This document shows, in pieces, positions 12,001-18,307 of a stretch of 38,537 nt of DNA. Position 1 is the first letter of the stretch, and every line of letters starts with the position of its first letter. This stretch comes from Clostridia bacterium (GTDB lineage Bacteria > Bacillota > Clostridia > Christensenellales > CAG-1252): assembly GCA_017455605.1 (NCBI GenBank), contig JAFSZO010000065.1:1-38537 (forward strand), written 5' to 3'. A program made the position numbers and the translations under genes. Under the pieces are notes generated by a model that was given only the letters and a program-made list of their open reading frames with translations, made no database searches and was not told the origin of the DNA.

Positions 12001-14550
12001 AACGTCGTCCTCTCGGGCAAGGAAGCCTACTACGTCGTTGAGCCTTCTCTCGTGAAGGTGGTCTTCGACCAAGACGATACGACCTACGGCACCAAGAATC
12101 ACACGCCCGCCTACCACTTGTTCGTCGGCACCGAGGGCGGCAGGACCTATCGCGATCTACGTAAGGGGGACGAGATCTTCTTCTCCGAGGTCGTGTACAA
12201 CGAGGGCAAGGAGATGTTGCCGAGCGAGGATCGCTATTCCTTCACCTGCTACTTCTCCGCCGAGAACGTGAACTACAAGACCGAGTCCGACGCCTACGGT
12301 GCGATCGGCGGCAATCGTTTGCCCGTCCTCACGGGAGAGAAGACCCTCAAGGTCCTGCCGAAGAGATTGACCGTCGTTGCGGACGACGAGCGCAACGTCA
12401 AGCGTATGGGCAAGAGGACCGAGACCCTCTACGCCTCGCTCAAATCGGGCGAATCCTTCGTGGAGAGAGATCACGTGCTCGTCGTTTCGAGGGTGAGGGG
12501 CGAAAAGGTCGGCAGCTATCCGCTCTCCTTCTCCGTGCGAAACGGAGCGGGCGAGGACGTCACGAGTCGCTACGAGCTCGTTCCCGAGAGGGAGGAAGGT
12601 TACTCTTTCCGCATCACGCGCGTCGTGATCCGCATCAAGCCGAATAAGACGTCGGTGGTCTACGGGACTCCCGTCGGCGTCATCAAGTACGGCGCTTCCG
12701 TCGAGGGCGGCGGCATCACGCTCGCCGACCTGTACTACGCGATGACCGGCACCGAGAAAGCGGACGCGGGTCTCGCGGATATCGGTGTCTCGATCGCGCT
12801 CGGTTACGACGCGACGACCGTGCTCCCCGTCGGCGAGTACGACGCGGCGTTCTCCTACTCCTTCACGACCGATGACGCCGGGCTTTCGATCTCGGACGTG
12901 ACGGTCTCCAATACGCACAATATGATCGTGGTGCAGAAGCGCTACCTCACCGTCACCATCTCGGATTCCACCAAGACCTACGACGGTGTAAGCGACTTCA
13001 ACGAATCCAAAGTGAAGTTCACGGTGTCGGGTCTGCTGCCTGAGGACGAGAAGGTCGTGACCGTGAAGAGGAAGAACTATCGACTGATCGGTGACGGCGT
13101 CTCGGTCGGTGTGTACAAGATCGACGGCGAGTTCGAGATCCAGTCCTCCGATCCGACGATGGAGAACAACTACTACGTGACGATCGTGCAGGGCAATCTG
13201 ACCGTTAATCCGTCCTCCATCAAGATCCGCGCGCAGGTCGGCTACTTCGACGAGAACGGCGACTTCAAGCCCGCAACCATCACGCAGGGCGGTGAAGCGG
13301 TCGAGAACACCATCTATTACGGCGACGCCAAGGCGACGCTCCGCTTTATGGTCGAGTCGGGCGGCAAGTTCCTCAAGATCCCCGAGAACGGGACGGATAA
13401 GGAGAAGTCCGACTACGTCGAGAAGACGCTCCGCATCTCGTACAACCGTCTGAACAAGCTCTTGCCCTTCTATTACGACGGCAAGACGACGCCGGCGGTG
13501 CTGGGCTTGATCGCCGCGAACAACAACGTGGACGCGACCTTCCTGCCGCCGTATATCTCCATCGAAGCGGTCGCCTTGACCATCCGCGTCCTCTCCTCCG
13601 TGAAGACCATCGGCGATCCCGATCCCGAGATCAAGTACGAGATCATCGCGAAGGATCCGAGCGACGGCTACCGTGTGATCGAGGGCTATCAGGAGATGTG
13701 CGAAGGCACCTTCAGCGTGACGATCACCGCGGACAGGGCAAAGGGCGAGACGCTCGGCGCTTACACCTACGAGAACGTCAAGATCGACATCGTGAACGTC
13801 TACGCGGGCGAGTCTCTCCTCGACGAATCCACCGAGACGGGATCGCTCTTCAGCGACTCGGTCACCTCGGACGTGCCGGAGGATGCGGGTCTCTCCATCG
13901 AGCAGAAAGCCTTCCTGAAGACTACGCTCGGCAAGATCCTCGTCTACGGAGGCTCTCTGCTGCTCCTGCTCGTCGCCGTGATCCTGCTCCTGATCTTCGG
14001 CCCCCGCATTCATCGCAAGAGACGCGCGAAGAAGGCGGCGAAAGTCAGCGCGCACGACCTGTGGAACGAGGGAGAAGAAGCTCCCGCCGAGACGCCCGAT
14101 GACTCCGCCGAAGCCTCGGACGCGCCCTCGGAGCAAGAGGAAGCACCCGCAGAGGGAGAACCTTCCGCCGAAGCCTCAGACGCCCCCGCGTCACCGGCAG
14201 AGGGAACGGCAACTCCCGAGGCGAAGCCTTCGACGGAAAGCCCCGTGAGTGAGAGCCCCGTCGAGACCTCCGAAACTCCCGCTGAGCAGCCGACGACCGA
14301 ACCGTCTGCGGATCCCGCGCCCGAAACGCCTGTCGAGAGTCCCGTGAGTGAGGCTCCCGCGCAAACTGCCGATCCTGCGGTCGAAGCGACGGCGTCCGAG
14401 CCTTCCGCGTCGGATCTCTTGTCCGACGAACCGTCGACCGTGAACGTGTCGGAGGCGGCGCCTGCAGCCCCTGCCGAGGCAGAGACGGCGGAACCCCTTT
14501 CGACCGACCACCTCTTCTCGGACGAGAATCCGAACGGCGGAAATCAGTAA
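1..14550 (+). CDS. Giant GLUG/MBG-repeat surface protein, C-terminally membrane anchored (5' partial)
   Basis: The frame is open from base 1 with no stop, so the 5' end is missing; the GTG at 16 has no ribosome binding site and is not the likely start. About 4,849 residues are visible. From 1 to about 11,000 there are some 12 units. Each begins with a helix-like DL..A..V stretch, then a PIGT..PF.G.F.G.GH motif, YAGLFGYV-like and GLUG-type glycine-rich repeats, an N-x-W motif, and a small beta domain with a GWY/GYF-like motif resembling InlB B-repeats. From about 11,100 to 13,840 there are MBG/YDG-type domains (VYDGTT near 11,470, KTYDGVS near 12,970). One hydrophobic helix (13936-14001) is followed by a basic stop-transfer stretch and a tail of about 180 residues rich in E, P, A and S. 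Inferred role: adhesin or surface-layer-like protein, outside except for the tail. There is no LPXTG motif. Exact ligand unknown. Confidence 0.9.
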   Translation, partial: RVRDNVAADYRLYVEYNISGSFTLDAATATAAIGDEDHPFRGAINGNGYIVTMNSASAMHSFVGVLGEEGDEHRYSRISNLRLVVQSGTKIVESGTDKARGYLTDCNYGTISGVDLTVRGYMKNAGGSLGAVAGVNYGVVASAAVTYEFANYLGTDGYGALIGKVVGGAVGVNYGTIGNGKANAIDVTIKKNATHDAVLYGSEIVGGVVGTNMTGGVVGSANVLLSGTLVGGKASALVGVNQGGLIKDGSVVVDSDATYFGTVSYGMIAAENDGEIGVEASDHTSVLKAYSYAAPTFGSALTLKLGTETLATTAAASTVIAGGAVGVNKAERIVTSVSVELHAPLYATQKAGGLVGDNAGALSASTLLTTANAAILSETAGGVVGTNDEVATIILTFATIRGAVGSLSAVGSVPAASLAGGFAARNDGGVSTSVVTMYSDVYGETVGLAAGAVSASAQAANSWVQICNRSLTPVCPDEGSGFNAIRVVNETLLAVNVDYDREYISFESLIGVKNWYTDISAWTEDYGILTEGVNKSKILYTPSVDLRGVEYYVCYDNLTIRDLTSFRNLATIINSRDYYNGVLFRLGANITVPSGTLLRPIGTEENPFNGILDGAFHRITLRKGSGISGSEYAGIFGYTESLSCIENLILVLEQGATIGSVNSKEIGALVGRNGGRIENVFVNLSARLTYNSAKRYAGAMIGHQAEGAPDVYNSWISILNGAEPAVGNGTDLNLFGVNYIGVLGNGATEVDFAREYEVGTEETILFRCYVPTGLGGSAVQQANGVGYFSRFGGWFSDIKLGTQVTGENGRADLDGLGSFVFIIPQNPEDPEDRPDREISFTPYGGVSGKHISLSFIRFTIENEGQFRDFADNVNTYGDQGAIFTLLNDITVDLTYCASIGTAESPFTGTFRGDGNKITVTGKAVEREYAGVFGYVGVGGLVEDLLIDASGATFGDGKALYSGIAVALLFGEIKNVVAEADASTVVYTTQGLASSGGIVGRAGKVSETLGVEDISYKIDNCWLVLAEGATVTNPVGEDPDLTHPDYYRTNKAVCGEGRKMQIVGEGELRIYKEIDGNGIVFDSVANGSKFYGFIDNAQSSEDKMIPIHDAGNDNEWTVREGDKDKAGNATSPDMLCVIVNKYVSSLADLVEVSENVSKGRNYRGIIYLLTADIEIGAEWDDPTDDTDELVPFTYAPIGGEVVIGSAGGGEYTNYIERDFIGGFDGQGHTIRFKQGASVTARYAGLFGRLGESARVRNLVVESDCAIGYDTGVNTTRTLYAGVLAGYALGGKYENVVVMMNKHTSLYGSVGTGRAFGYLPRTVGNVCSNCWTVSYNSRENYELNAAELLYNAAFDPVAFEASGATPTVGSNQGGFNNLMVVAAGEIRLNVPTPSAYYFSYDKSYWYALNDFDGAYTEKATGSYHPAADAKRLGYNVSFLKSTIDTLSELRDYAQNINEGYNFYNLTFKLTTDLTIDTEWDDPTDGIDDLVPFRYDPIGARDSGVNGTFDGQGHTITLKEGVRLTGEYAGIFGHVSADGTICNLRIVVKGTLGRNNYTVEDAALGYQNTLYAGAIAYNEGKIENVIVIADGASLVTRNGVSGIAIAYDKTNLVKNVWALVDASSFLDTVGRSAAGDTGVNTMKIIGIGTVNATFENAASNDYRVRFLSTSSVPVMGWYKSFEKNQQISSAMITGGSLANGVGGHLLSPTDQFGVTYEVAVIKTSVTSPHDLIAIAGDVNVGGYTFESITFSLDADVAIPTAESALGYLSIGTTDHPFKGTFLGSPSYKITVKSGYAIYGVFGCNAGTVRGLNVVVNGVVGEDSGTSDRMYGALAAVNKGTIESCFAEIAEGGRVIGYTVGGLVGRNLGTIRDCVVVVRGGIYAETASGNVVSAGGIVGVNEGTVEGTTDFTAWRASGLLPTAATPYVFEANLYLFGLVSASADSAADANAGGAIGNHYTGTASSLIVYQTATGEITASSLRTNAARAGGFVGYGRASVNHSAVFSFGTITSTSYAGGTAGYLEGVTAYNTWQVTMGVTMATVGGGSRSVNRLTIKGNGRLKASVDANHNLMFVNITEADGSEIDGWYVAPTIAVDADTGNVGENLGTFLPLTRVQNKSVTVIFVNTEIYTAYDLVDMASSVSGGLSGEHIEFTLMNDITVDAGVLVSTIGTAEYPFHNVFNGQGHKIILKDGALSMGEYVGLFGYVAADGAIRDLTIVAEGPTAGAALGFGGATSERTALLAAYSEGSIRDVTVTVNEGARVVGQTAAALVATSFGPISGVSATVAGEILSSSDNTAITGGVIGANDGMLSGVTVTIADTAVIAAENATTVYAGAVAGENYKAISSVTVTFGGKLTADGKMTAYSGVVTGLNLGYVDRAYVEIAESALFDKGVSGGLVGNNVNSLTTALVKAVGVSFGNGEGANGGSDGAIGVTRSTDPAKINNVWVYSDRIVNVSAVTYVNGMFYEAGRVLSCPTAEQVLAGKISFSSALTTDGEHFDLFARVADGVIAAGTGAAIDNVEYAGGKITYVAYDTVAAEAVVRAVAGVRVCLVSRALISSGEELYAFSLAVNSGEYTFDAANVTLGADFVLPERAFPAIDLPSSVTVNGAHHVVTVGEATIAGGVFGENNGRIEDLGLRLTKAETSAPIAVNRGVIRNVVVYLESGASVAGGKYFAATNEGTAENSWLIVRAATELGQGAVPYAILRINGVGSLTQGGADGKLTFTASTDAEEGMIFVGYTAAGALASADELFDTAGKAQAIYTAEFLSTRLDSDYKLQVLSDVTLLGYTGEGTTFTLYEDLTTTASLFGNATDPFLGTIDGNGHKLTASAGVPVSVLGTFAGEIKGLVIDLTALSATEVNLFAGTTGVKLTRVVIEEERALLHIGAASVTATSVWIESENDKLKEAFMTSSGYASYSLLYKNGAASYTFGEKITVTAADGAEQVFAGYFGEKGAVADTVGREKAYVLTPAAGCVVTLNYINRTLASANDLARLASGVAGGFDFRDVTFDVKDGGFVVDESLATIGDADHAFRGSVRGGVGSQITFAAYGAGDTFVVRPLFDKLYGTLSDVLFLYQAGAVFEGDATLVRENVGKMSAVVVRTENAALFAGGAGLSLRNDGETVNCWLVTRGEDVAVKEGSLVGVNELRVPYEQVEETRLSVDLVVGFNKTSQGTKVNFKTTATTGRFVCYYDFDGKVVFPGNYNYETFLYTAPATSSGVRITVRDVNTITMEDELVYLGYQCLTGTNLASGSVITLAKDLTVERHLNTLNFDGCVFDLAGHSLTLAATAGEKEVVFGKKATPGRIVNGSVYLRNGYYGIAAAGTAVKNVTFFFEDDGITLPDYAVEDSVVVTTGAVALSAASGEYRFLYSPKGALLRAEYRYVLDEETKQPLKDGDGDYRMDRTFVGEDNELYYFGGIEDGANPLIEEIARFAPAVIRTAEDYDAFLRAANRDDESLARAEITLAADIAVDGTKAPKQVTYAGTLAAGGHTVTVTGGTYEGVYLTVAEGGKVTDLALAFKSATISAERLISAAETGNRIAIVVYQSGTEKQEETDALVVNVYGEGEIEVDFGETVRFTARESGNYALREWKDAAGESLGNDHVYAGAGAASAHFELRYLVTVEFTGVEEEILQKNAGNLPRFKGTGIYFASDIEGAHAPISIKIENIGEGFLFRSLTAASAGATVLANASDAWDFTVNWTIHSYEIVLRAEIKYVEMIWAKAQYDATAHGGDDLDDILASVGLTVAETLSSTHVRTTDGLDVYYTYTPLGATPFLVNNAPYHAGTYLVAFDVFSSAASGSKKLCSAYCGLEIAPAVLTFRTLLVKDKVYDGTTAAELVDGSLALDGFFGTDGDYVSLEGLTFAFADANAEQGKPIYVGGDAYLSYDPTQDENGEHRYAYLDYTFDPASIVAKEGGAIRANIERRSLKLTVDSIKVEYLDQFDAKGDPLPLVFRPNQAEDSGLVAADEEAFNALASALITRENANCYDVGYYRIIVGDSLALANYNVVLSGKEAYYVVEPSLVKVVFDQDDTTYGTKNHTPAYHLFVGTEGGRTYRDLRKGDEIFFSEVVYNEGKEMLPSEDRYSFTCYFSAENVNYKTESDAYGAIGGNRLPVLTGEKTLKVLPKRLTVVADDERNVKRMGKRTETLYASLKSGESFVERDHVLVVSRVRGEKVGSYPLSFSVRNGAGEDVTSRYELVPEREEGYSFRITRVVIRIKPNKTSVVYGTPVGVIKYGASVEGGGITLADLYYAMTGTEKADAGLADIGVSIALGYDATTVLPVGEYDAAFSYSFTTDDAGLSISDVTVSNTHNMIVVQKRYLTVTISDSTKTYDGVSDFNESKVKFTVSGLLPEDEKVVTVKRKNYRLIGDGVSVGVYKIDGEFEIQSSDPTMENNYYVTIVQGNLTVNPSSIKIRAQVGYFDENGDFKPATITQGGEAVENTIYYGDAKATLRFMVESGGKFLKIPENGTDKEKSDYVEKTLRISYNRLNKLLPFYYDGKTTPAVLGLIAANNNVDATFLPPYISIEAVALTIRVLSSVKTIGDPDPEIKYEIIAKDPSDGYRVIEGYQEMCEGTFSVTITADRAKGETLGAYTYENVKIDIVNVYAGESLLDESTETGSLFSDSVTSDVPEDAGLSIEQKAFLKTTLGKILVYGGSLLLLLVAVILLLIFGPRIHRKRRAKKAAKVSAHDLWNEGEEAPAETPDDSAEASDAPSEQEEAPAEGEPSAEASDAPASPAEGTATPEAKPSTESPVSESPVETSETPAEQPTTEPSADPAPETPVESPVSEAPAQTADPAVEATASEPSASDLLSDEPSTVNVSEAAPAAPAEAETAEPLSTDHLFSDENPNGGNQ
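13936..14001 (+). other. Predicted single transmembrane helix of the giant surface protein
   Basis: Twenty-two uninterrupted hydrophobic residues (ILVYGGSLLLLLVAVILLLI plus FG) are followed at once by PRIHRKRRAKKAAK, a strongly basic stop-transfer signal. By the positive-inside rule the repeats are outside and the acidic tail (14002-14547) is cytoplasmic. Confidence 0.85.
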
Positions 14551-14559
14551 CAAAGTATA

Positions 14560-14585
14560 GCGGGGGAGGGTGATCCCACCCCCGC
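14560..14585 (+). terminator. Strong GC hairpin after the giant gene (no U-tract)
   Basis: GCGGGGGAGGG, loop TGAT, then CCCACCCCCGC: an 11-bp stem with one A/A mismatch, starting 9 nt after the TAA stop. No T-run follows, so it is not a classical intrinsic terminator. It may protect the 3' end of the transcript, pause polymerase or attenuate read-through into the ECF gene 28 nt further on. Confidence 0.5.
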
Positions 14586-14612
14586 GCATGAATAGGAGTG
14601 ACACACAACGAA

Positions 14613-15356
14613 ATGACTATGAGACCTGTAAAAATCAAAACGCATGACATCGCGATCGCAGCGATATTCCTTTCCCTGATCCTGATCTTCGTGTTGGTGC
14701 CGATGCCGACGCCGCTCGGAGTCAGTATGGCGTTCATTCCCTTGATCGCCGTGATCCTTGCGGCGGACGTCGTGGGACTCGGAATGGGGATCTTTGCGGG
14801 AGCGTCCTTCGGTATCGCCTCCCTCATCAACGCCTTTCTGCATCCGACGCTGCTCGCGCCGATGTTTTACAACCCGCTCGTCTCCATCGTGCCGCGCGTC
14901 CTCATCCCCGTCACGACCTATTACACCTTCCGCTTGATGAAGAAGTTGCTTCGCCGTCGCAGCGACGACGCGAGCACCTATATCGCCTGCACGGTCTCCT
15001 CGATCGTCGGCGTCGTGACCAATACCGCGCTCGTCCTGTCTATGATGGCGGCGTTCAATTTCGGCAAGACCTTCGGAGAGACGATGATCAACGGGGCGTT
15101 CTTCGGCGGGCTCCTCGGCGTGAATTTCCTCTTCGAGGTCGCGATCTGCGCCTTTGTCGCCCCCATCGTCACGACGGGACTTCGCATCGCCATCGGCGTC
15201 GACAAGCGGGGCAGGAAAGCGGACGAGTCCCAAACGGCAACGGCACTCCCCGAGGACCTTTCTGCGAAAGAGGAGATCGGAGAAGAGCCCGAGTCACCCA
15301 TCGGGGAGAACGCGGACGACCTACCTCCTTCGGATGGCGCGAACGGCGACGATTGA
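14613..15356 (+). CDS. ECF transporter S component (substrate-specific membrane subunit)
   Basis: A 247-residue polytopic protein with about six membrane helices (roughly residues 12-31, 36-55, 57-76, 90-110, 123-145, 160-195). Its pattern resembles the PF12822-type S components (FolT/PanT-like) that bind a vitamin or similar micronutrient and dock on the EcfAA'T energising module. The module is not in this window, which is normal for group II ECF systems. The substrate cannot be assigned. The start is uncertain: AGGAG at 14594-14598 lies 14 nt from ATG 14613, and an in-frame GTG at 14598 overlaps that motif. An acidic tail of about 45 residues follows the last helix, which is unusual for this family. 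Family assignment is by eye. Confidence 0.75.
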   Translation: MTMRPVKIKTHDIAIAAIFLSLILIFVLVPMPTPLGVSMAFIPLIAVILAADVVGLGMGIFAGASFGIASLINAFLHPTLLAPMFYNPLVSIVPRVLIPVTTYYTFRLMKKLLRRRSDDASTYIACTVSSIVGVVTNTALVLSMMAAFNFGKTFGETMINGAFFGGLLGVNFLFEVAICAFVAPIVTTGLRIAIGVDKRGRKADESQTATALPEDLSAKEEIGEEPESPIGENADDLPPSDGANGDD

Positions 15357-15407
15357 CCCCTCTGAAAAACTCTCAAAAAAAGAAAAGAATATTTCTCAAA
15401 AAAACGC

Positions 15408-15436
15408 TTGCAATTTATTCGGCACGGTGATATGCT
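15408..15436 (+). promoter_or_regulatory. Predicted sigma-A promoter for the dgt-dnaG-rpoD operon
   Basis: TTGCAA (15408-15413), a 17-nt spacer and TATGCT (15431-15436), preceded by TG one base upstream (extended -10). The surrounding DNA is A/T-rich. Transcription would start near 15443, giving a 5' leader of roughly 40-60 nt before dgt. Confidence 0.7.
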
Positions 15437-15503
15437 ATAAAAGCCTAATTATAATCGGGTGTTATTTTTTCCGTGCGGGATGGCTCTTTCCGAATCGGAG
15501 AAA

Positions 15504-16550
15504 ATGCCGAAATATCGGGACAAAACAGGGTGCGCTGCATCCTCGGAGCAGGAATTGAAAGAGAGATATCTGGCGCTGGAAAAACAGTTTTTATCCAAGT
15601 ACGCGACCTTGTCGGATTCGACCCGCGGGCGGGAGACCCCCACGGAGCCTTGTCCTCTGCGTACCGAGTTTCAGCGTGACAGGGATCGCATCATCCACAG
15701 CAAGGCGTTTCGTCGCCTGAAGCACAAGACGCAGGTCTTCATCTCTCCCGAGGGCGACCATTACCGCACCCGTTTGACCCATACGCTCGAGGTCACGCAG
15801 ATCGCGCGCACCGTATCGACGGGGCTCTGTCTGAATCCCGATCTGACCGAGGCGATCGCGCTCGGACACGACGTCGGGCATACTCCCTTCGGACACGCGG
15901 GCGAGGAGGTCTTCAGCCGTTTGCTCGGCGTGCCGTTCCGCCACAACGAGCAGAGTCGTCGCGTCGTGGAACGGCTCGAGAACGACGGCAAAGGGCTCAA
16001 TCTGACCTGGGAGGTGCGCGACGGCATCGAGAATCACAAGCTGTCTCTGAAACCCGCGACCCTCGAGGCGCGCGTGGTCAGTTACTGCGACCGCATCGCC
16101 TACATCAATCACGACATCGACGACGCCGTGATGGCGGGCGTCATCACCGAGGAGATGATCCCCTCGGACTTGGTCGCGGTGCTTGGCAACAGCAAGAGCG
16201 CGCGTGTCAATACCCTCGTGCTGGATATGGTGAATTTCAGCTACGACAAACCCGTCGTGGGGCTTTCGCGCGAGGTGCAGTACGCGATGGACAAGCTCTA
16301 CGACTTCATGAACGAGAAGGTCTATGCCTACCACGCGCAGAAGGGCGAGGAGGCGAAGGCGAAAAAGTTGCTCGAGACGCTCTTCGACTACTATATGGGC
16401 CACTTCGAGGAGGTCCCCGATCCTTACCAAGCGATGTCCGCCGAATGCGGCAGGGCGAGGTCGGTCTGCGACTACCTCGCGAGTATGACGGATCGCTACG
16501 CCGTGTCGACCTACGAGCGGCTCTTTATCCCCAACGACTGGAGGTCGTGA
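15504..16550 (+). CDS. dgt: Deoxyguanosinetriphosphate triphosphohydrolase-like HD-domain protein
   Basis: Predicted to hydrolyse dGTP or other dNTPs to deoxynucleoside plus triphosphate, affecting dNTP pools in the cytoplasm. From ATG 15504 it is 348 residues. The family signature RTEFQRDRDRIIHSKAFRRL is near residues 53-72, followed by KTQVF. The HD metal site is visible as H93 (RLTHTLE) and H122-D123 (LGHDVGHTPFGH), with a later aspartate in YCDRIAYINHDIDD. Length fits the clostridial short dGTPase-like family. Start is uncertain: ATG 15504 has GGAG only 3 nt upstream; ATG 15480 and GTG 15459 are in-frame alternatives with no clear ribosome site. The stop overlaps the dnaG start by one base, so the two are probably translationally coupled. 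Confidence 0.9.
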   Translation: MPKYRDKTGCAASSEQELKERYLALEKQFLSKYATLSDSTRGRETPTEPCPLRTEFQRDRDRIIHSKAFRRLKHKTQVFISPEGDHYRTRLTHTLEVTQIARTVSTGLCLNPDLTEAIALGHDVGHTPFGHAGEEVFSRLLGVPFRHNEQSRRVVERLENDGKGLNLTWEVRDGIENHKLSLKPATLEARVVSYCDRIAYINHDIDDAVMAGVITEEMIPSDLVAVLGNSKSARVNTLVLDMVNFSYDKPVVGLSREVQYAMDKLYDFMNEKVYAYHAQKGEEAKAKKLLETLFDYYMGHFEEVPDPYQAMSAECGRARSVCDYLASMTDRYAVSTYERLFIPNDWRS

Positions 16551-18307
16551 TGCAGGTCAGAGGAATGGACGGCAATTTCATCGAAGAGCTCAAGGGTCGT
16601 TCCGACATCGTGGACGTGATCTCTTCCTACGTGCCTTCGCTGAACAAAAAGGGGAGCAAGTATTGGGGCTGCTGTCCCTTTCATCACGAGAAAACGCCCT
16701 CCTTCACGGTGGACCGCGAGCAGGGTTTTTACAAGTGTTTCGGTTGCGGCAAGGGCGGCGACGTGATCACTTTCGTGATGGAGGCAGAAGGGCTCGGCTT
16801 TTACGACGCGGTCAAACTGCTCGCCGAGCGCGCCCATCTCGAGATGCCCAAGACCCTCTCGACGGATAACGGCGAATTTCGCAAGGTGAAGGAACGCCTC
16901 GTCGCCTTGATGAAGGACGCGGCGCGTATCTACCACGCGAATCTCGAGGATTCCGCGGCGGCGCCCGCACGCGAATACATCGCCAAGAGGGGGATCACCC
17001 CCGCGATGGTGCGTCGGTTCGGACTCGGCTATTCCATCGGCTATACGGGCATCGCGGATGCCTTGAAGTCCCTTGGATACAGGCGGGACGAGATGCTGAA
17101 AGCGGGCGTCTTGCAGGAACGCGACGGCAAGATCTTCGACGCGATGGCGAACCGCTTGATCTTCCCGATCATCGACGCCTTCGGCAACGTGATCGCCTTT
17201 GGCGGCAGGGTGCTCGGCAAGACCGACTTCGCGAAATATAAAAACACCGACAACACCGTTCTGTTCGTAAAGAACAAGAATCTGTACGGTTTGAACCTCA
17301 TCAAAAAGCTCCGCCTCAAGACGCGGGTCAACGACCTCATCATGGTGGAAGGCTATATGGATACGCTCGCGCTCGTGCAGGCGGGCGTGGAGAACGTCGT
17401 GGCGAGCATGGGCACCTCTCTCACCGAGGAGCAGGCGAAGCTGGCGCGTCGCTACGTCGAGGACATCTACATCTGCTATGACGGCGACTCCGCGGGGCAA
17501 AACGCGACCTTGCGCGGGCTGGATATCCTGAAACGTCACGGGCTCAAGGTCCGCGTCATCTCCCTCCCGAACGGGGAGGATCCCGACGAGATCATCAAGC
17601 GTGCGGGCGTCGAGGAGTTTTTGAAGTACAAAAACGCCGCTGTCGAACTGACGGAATACAAGCTCCTTCGTCTGAAGGGGGATCACGATCTGTCCGATCC
17701 CTTCGGCAGGGCGAGCTACGCCAAAGAGTCCGCCAAGATCATCGCGGAACTGCCGAGCGAGATGGAGCGGGAGATCTACGAGAACTACGTCGCGAAACTG
17801 ACGGGGATCAATCCGTCGGTCGTAAAGGCGGAGATCGCGGCGTTGTCCGCGGGCAAGGTCTCGGAAGAAGTGCTGACCTCGGGCGTCGAGGCGACGACCG
17901 CCAACGAACAGGCGGCGCGCTACGTCCTGCATCGCACGATCATGGGACTGGAAAAATGGGAGAATTTCGCCGACTTGATGCCTACCGAGGCATTGCGCAA
18001 GGCGGCGGATTATATGAATGAATGCCAACTCGCCGGCAAGGCGCCGGACGTCGGCACGTTATATCACGTTACGAGCGAGGAGGAAGCGGGAGCGATCATC
18101 GATTTCGACGAGGAGAGGTACAAAGGATCCGAAGAGACCGCCTATAGGGACTGCTTGAACCTTCTGAGGAAGGAATTCGCGAAGAGCAGATTGGCGGAGT
18201 TGAATGAGAAATATAAGATGTGTACCACCGACGAAGAGAGAAATGACGTGATGCGACTGATCGCGGAAACGGAGGCCACCTATAGGAGGTATTATGGAAA
18301 TCAGTGA
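16550..18307 (+). CDS. dnaG: DNA primase
   Basis: Synthesises RNA primers for chromosome replication at the fork with the DnaB-type helicase. It has 585 residues, close to the usual 580-630. The N-terminal zinc-binding domain shows C42, H45, C63 and C66 ([19 protein letters not shown]). The catalytic TOPRIM core shows E267 in VEGYMD and the metal pair in YDGDSAGQ (D311, D313). The C-terminal helical part (about 430-585) should be the helicase-interacting region. ATG 16550 is chosen because GGAGG (16540-16544) is 5 nt upstream and it overlaps the dgt TGA as TGATG. The 3' end overlaps rpoD by 14 nt. This is the conserved macromolecular-synthesis gene order. Confidence 0.98.
   Translation: MQVRGMDGNFIEELKGRSDIVDVISSYVPSLNKKGSKYWGCCPFHHEKTPSFTVDREQGFYKCFGCGKGGDVITFVMEAEGLGFYDAVKLLAERAHLEMPKTLSTDNGEFRKVKERLVALMKDAARIYHANLEDSAAAPAREYIAKRGITPAMVRRFGLGYSIGYTGIADALKSLGYRRDEMLKAGVLQERDGKIFDAMANRLIFPIIDAFGNVIAFGGRVLGKTDFAKYKNTDNTVLFVKNKNLYGLNLIKKLRLKTRVNDLIMVEGYMDTLALVQAGVENVVASMGTSLTEEQAKLARRYVEDIYICYDGDSAGQNATLRGLDILKRHGLKVRVISLPNGEDPDEIIKRAGVEEFLKYKNAAVELTEYKLLRLKGDHDLSDPFGRASYAKESAKIIAELPSEMEREIYENYVAKLTGINPSVVKAEIAALSAGKVSEEVLTSGVEATTANEQAARYVLHRTIMGLEKWENFADLMPTEALRKAADYMNECQLAGKAPDVGTLYHVTSEEEAGAIIDFDEERYKGSEETAYRDCLNLLRKEFAKSRLAELNEKYKMCTTDEERNDVMRLIAETEATYRRYYGNQ

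Noticed and set aside
2437-12117. Minus-strand open frame of about 3,226 codons opposite the giant gene
   Set aside because: It is in exact codon-on-codon register with the sense gene. Antisense stops would need sense TTA, CTA or TCA, which this gene avoids. The translation is a charged R/D/E/H/V-rich jumble with no domains. It is a codon-bias shadow.
12157-14136. Minus-strand open frame of 659 codons at the 3' part of the giant gene
   Set aside because: Same cause: register with rare sense codons, low-complexity charged translation, no ribosome site or recognisable motif.
16511-18028. Minus-strand open frame of about 505 codons opposite dnaG
   Set aside because: dnaG on the + strand is unmistakable; the antisense product has no recognisable domain and follows from codon bias.
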